Source: Streptomyces sp. NBC_01465 (GTDB lineage: Bacteria > Actinomycetota > Actinomycetes > Streptomycetales > Streptomycetaceae). Taken from it: DNA of 64,000 nucleotides. The notes beneath the pieces were generated by a model, which did no database searches, had not been told where the DNA came from, and worked only from the letters and a program-made list of their open reading frames with translations. The DNA is taken from assembly GCF_036227325.1 (NCBI RefSeq), contig NZ_CP109467.1, forward strand, positions 8,432,001 through 8,496,000, in the 5' to 3' direction. This document shows, piece after piece, positions 58,796 to 64,000 of the stretch (positions within the stretch are counted from its first letter, which is position 1; every line of letters starts with the position of its first letter). The position numbers were made by a program, and so were the translations under genes.

Positions 58796-60334
58796 ATGAG
58801 TACGAACCAGCCGGACGCGCGTCAGCTGCGCACCATCCTCATCGCTGTCTCGATCGCGCTGATGGCCGTCATCGCCTCGGTGTCCGGACTGAACGTCGCC
58901 CAGACGCACATGGCGGTCGAGTTCGGCGCCTCGCAGAACACGGTTCTGTGGATCATCAACATCTACACCCTGGCCCTGGCCGCACTGCTGCTGCCGCTGG
59001 GCGCGATCGGCGACCGTCTGGGCCGCAAGCCCATGCTGATCGCGGGACTTGGCATCTTCGGCGTCGCCAATGTCGTGGCGGGCCTGGCCCCGACCGCCGA
59101 GGTCATGATCGCGGCCAGGGTGGCGGGCGGAGTCGGCGCCGCGATGATCATGCCGATCACGCTCGCCGTCATCACCTCCACCTTCCCCGAGGAGCAGCGC
59201 GGCAAGGCGATCGGCGTGTGGACGGGCGTAGCCGGAGGCGGCGGCATCCTGGGCATGTTCCTCTCCGCGCTCCTGGTCGACGTCGCGGACTGGCGATGGC
59301 TGTTCGTCCTGCCGGTGGCGCTGGTCGTCGTGGCCCTGGCCATGACGCTCAAGGTGGTGCCCAACTCCCGTGAGCGATCGGCCCATTCCTTCGACACCAT
59401 CGGCGCGCTGGTCTCCACCGTCGCCGTGATCGGCCTCATCTTCGTGCTGCAGGAGGGCCCCGAGCGCGGCTGGACCGCCCCCGTGACGCTGATCAGCCTT
59501 GCCGTCGGCCTCATCGCCGCCGTCGCCTTCGTGGCCTGGGAGCTGCACCGCCGCGACGCGTCCCTGCTGGACGTACGCCTTTTCCGGGAGCGCGGCCTGG
59601 CCGGCGGTTCCCTCACACTGCTGGTGGTCTTCGGCGTCCAGGCGGGCATCGCCGTGGTCCTGTTCCCGTTCTTCCAGGCCGTGCTCGGCTGGTCGGGCCT
59701 GCTGTCCACGGTGGCGATGATGCCCATGGCCGTCATGATGATGGCGGCCTCAGGGCTGGCGCCGAAGGTGACTGCCCGCGTCGGCGCCCGCTCCACCATG
59801 GCCGCCGGAATCGCGCTGGCCGGCGTGGGCCTGGTCCTGATGGCCCTCTTCGTCTCCGTGGACGGCGGCTATCCGTCCATGCTGCCGGGCATGCTGGCCA
59901 TGGGTATCGGAATGGGACTGTCGATGACCCCGTCCACCGAGGCCATCACCGGATCGCTGCCGCGCGAGAAGCAGGGCGTCGCCTCTGCTCTCAACGACGT
60001 CACCCGTGAGTTCGGCACCGCACTCGGTGTCGCCCTGCTGGGCGCGCTCCTGGCGACCGGCTACCGCAGCGCCATCGACGGCAAGCTCGACGGCGTCCCC
60101 CAGGGAGCTGCAGACACCGCCCGCGAAGGCATCGCCAACGCCGTCGAAGTCTCGGGCAGTACGCCCTCGCACGCGCAGCAGATCGTCCAGGCCGCCCAGC
60201 AGTCCTTCGTCGACGGCTGGCAGCAGGCCATGTGGGCCGGAGTCGCGGTCATGGGCGCACTGTTCGTCTACATCGCCCTACGCGGCCCGAAAGACTCCGA
60301 CCCCGTCTCGGTGTCCAGCAGGCGCCCCAGTTAA
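58796..60334 (+). CDS. MFS multidrug exporter, DHA2 (14-TMS) family
   Basis: A 512-residue membrane protein with about 14 transmembrane helices. LNVAQTHMAVEFGASQNTVLWIINIYTLALAALLLPLGAIGDRLGRKPM carries motifs D1 and A (GDRLGRKP), and ARVAGGVGAAMIMPITLAVI with GVWTGVAGGGGILGMFLSALLVD carries motif C, as in EmrB/QacA proteins. It exports drugs with protons. GAGAGGA precedes ATG 58796. It is divergent from the XRE-cupin regulator. Confidence 0.94.
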   Translation: MSTNQPDARQLRTILIAVSIALMAVIASVSGLNVAQTHMAVEFGASQNTVLWIINIYTLALAALLLPLGAIGDRLGRKPMLIAGLGIFGVANVVAGLAPTAEVMIAARVAGGVGAAMIMPITLAVITSTFPEEQRGKAIGVWTGVAGGGGILGMFLSALLVDVADWRWLFVLPVALVVVALAMTLKVVPNSRERSAHSFDTIGALVSTVAVIGLIFVLQEGPERGWTAPVTLISLAVGLIAAVAFVAWELHRRDASLLDVRLFRERGLAGGSLTLLVVFGVQAGIAVVLFPFFQAVLGWSGLLSTVAMMPMAVMMMAASGLAPKVTARVGARSTMAAGIALAGVGLVLMALFVSVDGGYPSMLPGMLAMGIGMGLSMTPSTEAITGSLPREKQGVASALNDVTREFGTALGVALLGALLATGYRSAIDGKLDGVPQGAADTAREGIANAVEVSGSTPSHAQQIVQAAQQSFVDGWQQAMWAGVAVMGALFVYIALRGPKDSDPVSVSSRRPS

Positions 60335-60347
60335 CGACGTTCGTCAA

Positions 60348-60359
60348 TTGGCATGCCAA
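60348..60359. promoter_or_regulatory. 12-bp palindrome TTGGCATGCCAA
   Basis: A perfect palindrome about 30 bases before the ATP-grasp gene start. It differs by one base from operator D (TTGGCATACCAA) at 27533, so it may be a distant site for the same GntR regulator or for another one. Confidence 0.45.
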
Positions 60360-60387
60360 GCCTCGTGACCTGCTTCAGTGTTGAGAC

Positions 60388-61449
60388 ATGAGATCCGCAA
60401 GCGTGTACGCGGCACCCACCGCCCCGCGGCCTCGCATCCTGGTCGTCGGCGGCAGCCCGAAGCATGTACGCAAGGCGCGGGAGCTCGGCCTGGACGTGGT
60501 CCTCGCGCAGTTCCCCGATGCGTACGACCGCGATCACTGGCCCTATGTCGATCAGGCACTGCTGCTCGACTACGGCGACACCGACCGGCTCCTGCCGATG
60601 GTCCGGGCGTTGCATGCGGCATACCCGTTCCAGGCCGCAGTCTCGCTGTTCGAGCTCGGGCTGCTTCCGGCGGCCAGGATCAACGAGGCGCTCGGTCTCG
60701 GTGGTGAATCCGTCGCCACCGTGGAGCTGCTGCTGGACAAGTGGCAGATGCGCCGGGAGCTGACCGCGAAGGGGATCAGCCCCGTGGCCTCCGCGGTCGG
60801 CCGATCCGCGCAGGACGTCCGGGCGTTCGTGGCGGCGCACGGGCTCCCGGTCATCGTCAAGCCGATCCGCGAATCGGGCAGCCTGGGGATCTTCCGTATC
60901 CACGACCGTGCCGACGTGGACGCGGTCGCCGACCGGTTCCGTTCCCTCGGCGACCGGCACTGGGACGCCAGGGATCTGACGGGGACCGACTCCTTCGACG
61001 AGTTCCTCATGGAGGACACGGAGGTCAAGCTGACCTCGCGCGGACCGCGGATCATCGAGTCGCACAACCGCATCGGCGGTGACCGGATCAACGAACTGGC
61101 CGAGATCGCCTACGGCGTCGACATGGAGCGCTACGCACTCGGCGCAGGGTTCGGCCTGGTGGAACCGCTGACCGCGTCGCCGGAACCGCGAGGCGGAGCG
61201 GCCGTCCGCTTCCTTACGCCGGAGCCCGGACGGGTCGTGGAAGTGACCGGCGTCGACGCCGTACGCGCGGACCCGGCATGCGCCGACCTCCAACTCGATC
61301 TACGGCCCGGCGACGTGGTGCCACCGCTGACCTGGAACGAGGACAAGGTCGGTCATGTCGTTGCCCGCGGCACCACTGCCGCCGAAGCGATCGCCCACAG
61401 CAGACGCCTGGCCGAGACGATCCTCATACGCACCGAACCCGTCGTATGA
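60388..61449 (+). CDS. ATP-grasp domain protein with internal deletion
   Basis: A 353-residue protein. Its N-terminal part (ILVVGGSPKHVRKARELG), the ATP-binding GLPVIVKPIRESGSLGIFRI, and the C-terminal TEVKLTSRGPRIIESHNRIGGDRINEL all match carbamoyl-phosphate-synthase-like ATP-grasp ligases. Between FLMED and TEVKLT (about 61010-61022), the usual 60-70 residues with the GPEYSVE-type segment and the SHTE lead-in are missing, with the frame kept. This removes part of the ATP/metal site, so the protein is probably inactive unless the gap is an assembly error. Confidence 0.7.
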   Translation: MRSASVYAAPTAPRPRILVVGGSPKHVRKARELGLDVVLAQFPDAYDRDHWPYVDQALLLDYGDTDRLLPMVRALHAAYPFQAAVSLFELGLLPAARINEALGLGGESVATVELLLDKWQMRRELTAKGISPVASAVGRSAQDVRAFVAAHGLPVIVKPIRESGSLGIFRIHDRADVDAVADRFRSLGDRHWDARDLTGTDSFDEFLMEDTEVKLTSRGPRIIESHNRIGGDRINELAEIAYGVDMERYALGAGFGLVEPLTASPEPRGGAAVRFLTPEPGRVVEVTGVDAVRADPACADLQLDLRPGDVVPPLTWNEDKVGHVVARGTTAAEAIAHSRRLAETILIRTEPVV

Positions 61450-61526
61450 GCCGCTTGCACCTCTCCGATAACATGATCGAACTCACGACCGCGTTCTGCC
61501 CGCCCGTCTGACAAATAGGCCCGAAA

Positions 61527-62954
61527 TTGACACTCGAAACTTCGCGAATACTTTCGCGTATAAGGCGCGGGGCGATCTCCGTCGCACCGCGTGAGCCACG
61601 GGCGATCCTGTGGGCCACCGCGGGCGTGGCCGTGCTCGGATTCCTGATCGCGCTCGAGATTTCCGCGCGCCACTACGGGATTCCGGGGCCCCTCACAAAT
61701 CAGGCGCAAGAGGTGATATTCGCACCCAAGTCGGGGCCGCTGCTTTATGCCGGTCTGGCATTGATGATGGTGGTGCTCACCTGGCGGCAACGACTCATTG
61801 CGGCCGGTACCGCGCTCGGAATCGACGCTGTTTTCAATCTCGTGCGGTGGGCGCTCGGAGTCGGACCGAGTTTCGGCAACGGCGCGTTGTGGGTGATTCT
61901 GGGCTGCGCCGTCATCGCGATGACGCGCCTGATCGGCAGCGAACGCCTCCTGATGCTGAAAGGCGTCGGACTCGGCCTGCTGCTGGTGGCCGGCCACAAG
62001 ACCGGCGACACCTGGCTGCTGATCACGTCGGAGACACGCCCTTCGGTGCTCGACCCGTACGTGGCAACCGCCGATCACGCCCTGGGCAATCCGTCGTGGC
62101 TGGTGGGCCGGCTCGTGGAGTCGACCGGCTCGATCGGTTCCCACACACTTCACGTCGTCTACGGTCAACTCCCGCTGGCAGCAGCCCTCATCGCTCTCTA
62201 CCAGCTGCGCAACGTGGCGGTCGAACGCCGCTTCCCGCGCCACCACCTGGTACGCACCTTCCTGGTGATAGGCCTGCTCGGACCGGCTGTCTACATGCTC
62301 TTCCCGGTGGTCGGGCCGATCTTCGCGTACGGAGCCGACGGCGGGCACTGGGCGGTGGCCAATGTGTGGCCGGACACCGCACCGGTGATCAGTGCCGCTC
62401 CGTATCCGATCCCGTTCGACGAAATCACCCCCCGCAACTGCATGCCCAGCCTGCACACGGCGTGGGCCACCTCGCTCTTCATTCATTCCCGCAAGGGCTC
62501 ACGGATGATGCGCTGCGCAGGAGCGTTCTGGTTGATTGCGACGCTCACCGCGACACTGGGATTCGGCTACCACTACGGCTCGGATCTCATTGTCGGCGTG
62601 GTGTTCGCGCTCACGGTCGAGGCGGCGATGCGCGCATTCGACCGCGGCTGGGACTGGTCGGCGATTCGGCTGATCGCCTATGGTTCGACGGTATTCGTTC
62701 TGTGCCTTGTGGCTTACCGGTATCTGCCGATGGTGATGGCCGAGAACCCGTGGGTGTTCGGTCCGCTTCTGGTTGTTGCGATGATTTCGGTTGTCTACGG
62801 CTATGTACGGACCACCGGATCGTGGGACACGGAATCCGCGCAGGCGGGGCAGTCCGAAGGGCGCCTCGTCCCGTCGCTCCTGGTGCCCGCCCAGACCGCT
62901 TCGGATCCCACCCGGGTCTCTCTCATCGGCGCACGGAACCGCCCGCCCGTCTGA
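61527..62954 (+). CDS. PAP2-family phosphatase (inositol-phosphotransferase/AUR1-like)
   Basis: A 475-residue membrane protein with about ten helices. The PAP2 motifs CMPSLHTAW (PSxH) and GFGYHYGSDLIVG (HxxxD) are clear; a first KxnRP motif is weak (KTGDTWLLITSETRP). It dephosphorylates lipids or transfers phosphoinositol or similar head groups at the outer face of the membrane. The TTG start at 61527 has no ribosome-binding site and overlaps a TTGACA-16-TACTTT promoter-like pair, so the real start could be further in. It follows the ATP-grasp gene by 77 bp. Confidence 0.82.
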   Translation: MTLETSRILSRIRRGAISVAPREPRAILWATAGVAVLGFLIALEISARHYGIPGPLTNQAQEVIFAPKSGPLLYAGLALMMVVLTWRQRLIAAGTALGIDAVFNLVRWALGVGPSFGNGALWVILGCAVIAMTRLIGSERLLMLKGVGLGLLLVAGHKTGDTWLLITSETRPSVLDPYVATADHALGNPSWLVGRLVESTGSIGSHTLHVVYGQLPLAAALIALYQLRNVAVERRFPRHHLVRTFLVIGLLGPAVYMLFPVVGPIFAYGADGGHWAVANVWPDTAPVISAAPYPIPFDEITPRNCMPSLHTAWATSLFIHSRKGSRMMRCAGAFWLIATLTATLGFGYHYGSDLIVGVVFALTVEAAMRAFDRGWDWSAIRLIAYGSTVFVLCLVAYRYLPMVMAENPWVFGPLLVVAMISVVYGYVRTTGSWDTESAQAGQSEGRLVPSLLVPAQTASDPTRVSLIGARNRPPV

Positions 62955-63006
62955 CCGCTGGTGTGGCGCCGCCAGGTCCGGCCGACCGTCCTGCCAGGAT
63001 GGCGGA

Positions 63007-63360
63007 ATGGAACGTGTGCTTGGAATCGGCGGGTACTTCGTGCGGGCAGCCGACCCGGCAGCCCTGGGCGCCTGGTATCGCGACTGCCTGGGACTGGATG
63101 CCGACGAGCACGGTCTGTGGCGTCAGGGCGCCGGGCCGACCGTGTTCGCGACGTTCGAGTCGAAGACCGACTACCTCGGCTCCCGTGGTCAGCAGACCAT
63201 GCTGAACTTCCGGGTCCGCGACCTGGACGCGATGCTCGCGCAGCTGCGCTCCAAAGGAGCGGACGTGGCCGACGAGACGCAGGACATGGACGGTGTCGGC
63301 CGGTTCGGGTGGGTCACCGATCCCGAGGGGAACCGGGTCGAGCTGTGGCAGGCAGCCTGA
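63007..63360 (+). CDS. VOC-family (glyoxalase/dioxygenase fold) protein
   Basis: A 117-residue protein with the VOC fold: YFVRAADPAALGAWYRDCLGLDADE at the start, QTMLNFRVRDLDAMLAQLRSKGADV, and GRFGWVTDPEGNRVELWQ at the end with the typical Glu ligand. Relatives include glyoxalases and bleomycin-binding proteins. It overlaps the facing acyltransferase gene by 47 bp. Substrate unknown. Confidence 0.9.
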   Translation: MERVLGIGGYFVRAADPAALGAWYRDCLGLDADEHGLWRQGAGPTVFATFESKTDYLGSRGQQTMLNFRVRDLDAMLAQLRSKGADVADETQDMDGVGRFGWVTDPEGNRVELWQAA

Positions 63361-64000
63361 CCACGCCTTCGCTGGGCTGTACTTCCCCGTCCGCTTCCTC
63401 GACGCGGGGTCGCACCGGCCTGCGGCGGGGTGCCATCAGCAGGGCCGTACCGAGTGCCAGGCCCAGCGTGGGCAGCAGCGGAAACCGGCCCTCGTACGCG
63501 AAACCCTGGACGGCGAAGCGGGTCAGAGCGGCGACGCTCGCCGCGAGACCGAGCCACAACTGCCAGGGGCGGTACGCCTCACCGGCCGCCAGGGTGCGCT
63601 CGTACACGTGCATCAGCCCGTACTCCAGCGGCCTGAGCGCCAGCAGGACCCCGGCCAGTACGACACCGAGCACCAGCAGCCACGGCACCCTCAGTCCCCA
63701 CCACGCCGGGGACCCGAAGGAAGGTTCCGGCGCGAGCCCGGTCAGGTAGAACGCGGCGGCGACGACCAGCACCGGCAGCATGTGCCAGAGGTAGAGCGTC
63801 ATGCTCGCGCCGCCCACGGGGCGCACCACCTTCCATATGCGGGCCCGGCCCAGCAGCCGCCGGAGCGCCGGCGCGACGAGCAGGCACAGACCGACCTGGG
63901 CCACCGCCCACGCCAGCATCGCCGCCGACGGCGGATTGGTGTTGCTGGGGTCCTGGCCCGTCACCATGATCAGGCTCACCGGAAACGGCCCGACCGTGAT
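63314..64000 (-). CDS. Acyltransferase-3-like membrane protein, C-terminal part (5' end outside window)
   Basis: The frame is open to the window edge, so the start lies beyond. The visible 229 residues hold about six hydrophobic helices and GGASMTLYLWHMLPVLVVAAAFYL, typical of the OafA/Acyl_transf_3 family, which O-acylates polysaccharides, antibiotics or cell-wall glycans. The C-terminus is Arg/Pro-rich and overlaps the VOC gene by 47 bp. Confidence 0.83.
   Translation of the reverse strand: MTVGPFPVSLIMVTGQDPSNTNPPSAAMLAWAVAQVGLCLLVAPALRRLLGRARIWKVVRPVGGASMTLYLWHMLPVLVVAAAFYLTGLAPEPSFGSPAWWGLRVPWLLVLGVVLAGVLLALRPLEYGLMHVYERTLAAGEAYRPWQLWLGLAASVAALTRFAVQGFAYEGRFPLLPTLGLALGTALLMAPRRRPVRPRVEEADGEVQPSEGVVRLPATARPGSPRDR

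Noticed and set aside
1..64000. CRISPR arrays, tRNA or rRNA genes, and insertion sequences
   Set aside because: No regularly spaced repeats, cloverleaf-like sequences with CCA-type ends, or transposase motifs were seen by eye.

Overview
The window is high-GC actinomycete DNA, most likely a Streptomyces chromosome. The signs are strong G/C bias at third codon positions, frequent GTG starts, 4-bp stop/start overlaps (ATGA, GTGA), leaderless-looking promoters, and families typical of the genus: PucR, GlxA-type AraC, LuxR-ATPase, SpoIIE-type PP2C, and chitinase with a CBM5/12 domain. The many catabolic, secreted and regulatory genes, with no core ribosomal or replication genes, suggest an accessory or arm-proximal region. 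No tRNA, rRNA, CRISPR array or insertion sequence was seen.

Layout. 1-4.8 kb: the end of a photolyase gene facing a four-gene operon (FAD oxidoreductase, DUF1365, cyclopropane-fatty-acid-synthase-like, DUF1295), a lipid-modifying set known elsewhere from light and singlet-oxygen responses. 5.1-7.9 kb: arginine/ornithine permease and arginine deiminase. 8-10.5 kb: small secreted protein, GH18 chitinase with a DasR-like box, and a Vat-like acetyltransferase. 10.5-28.3 kb: a large nitrogen-compound catabolic region. It holds a PucR regulator, carbamate kinase, acetamidase/formamidase, three amidohydrolases, a DUF1097 membrane protein, an FdrA-DUF1116-DUF2877 operon, an NCS1 permease, an amidase, the remnant of a peptide-type ABC operon and an FCD-GntR regulator. 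Five copies of a TGGTATACCA-type palindrome link the permease/amidase, ABC-remnant, amidohydrolase and gntR promoters. 28.3-47.1 kb: methyltransferases, an esterase, TetR/SDR pairs, a LuxR-ATPase, a PAS/GAF/PP2C phosphatase, a polysaccharide deacetylase and a GlxA regulator. 47.2-64 kb: a large secreted subtilase, a lipoprotein, GAPDH, a second GlxA regulator, a nitronate monooxygenase, an XRE-cupin regulator with an MFS exporter, an ATP-grasp protein, a PAP2 protein, and an acyltransferase cut by the window edge.

The most interesting system is the 10.5-28.3 kb region. In E. coli, FdrA/YlbE/YlbF together with a carbamate kinase make carbamoyl phosphate from a carbamoylated amide (oxamate) and recover ATP. 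Here the same four proteins sit with a nucleobase-type importer, an amidase, a formamidase and three cyclic-amide or deaminase-type hydrolases. This suggests an undescribed route that takes up an N-heterocycle or ureide, opens it, and harvests its carbamoyl group. The substrate cannot be read from the sequence.

A second theme is gene damage. Five loci look broken by deletion or frameshift: a collapsed ABC operon at 23.5 kb, a shortened small protein at 45.1 kb, a frameshifted DJ-1 protein at 45.7 kb, a 5'-truncated CbrC gene at 53.1 kb, and an ATP-grasp protein missing its central segment at 61.0 kb. These may be real decay or assembly faults; reads would tell.
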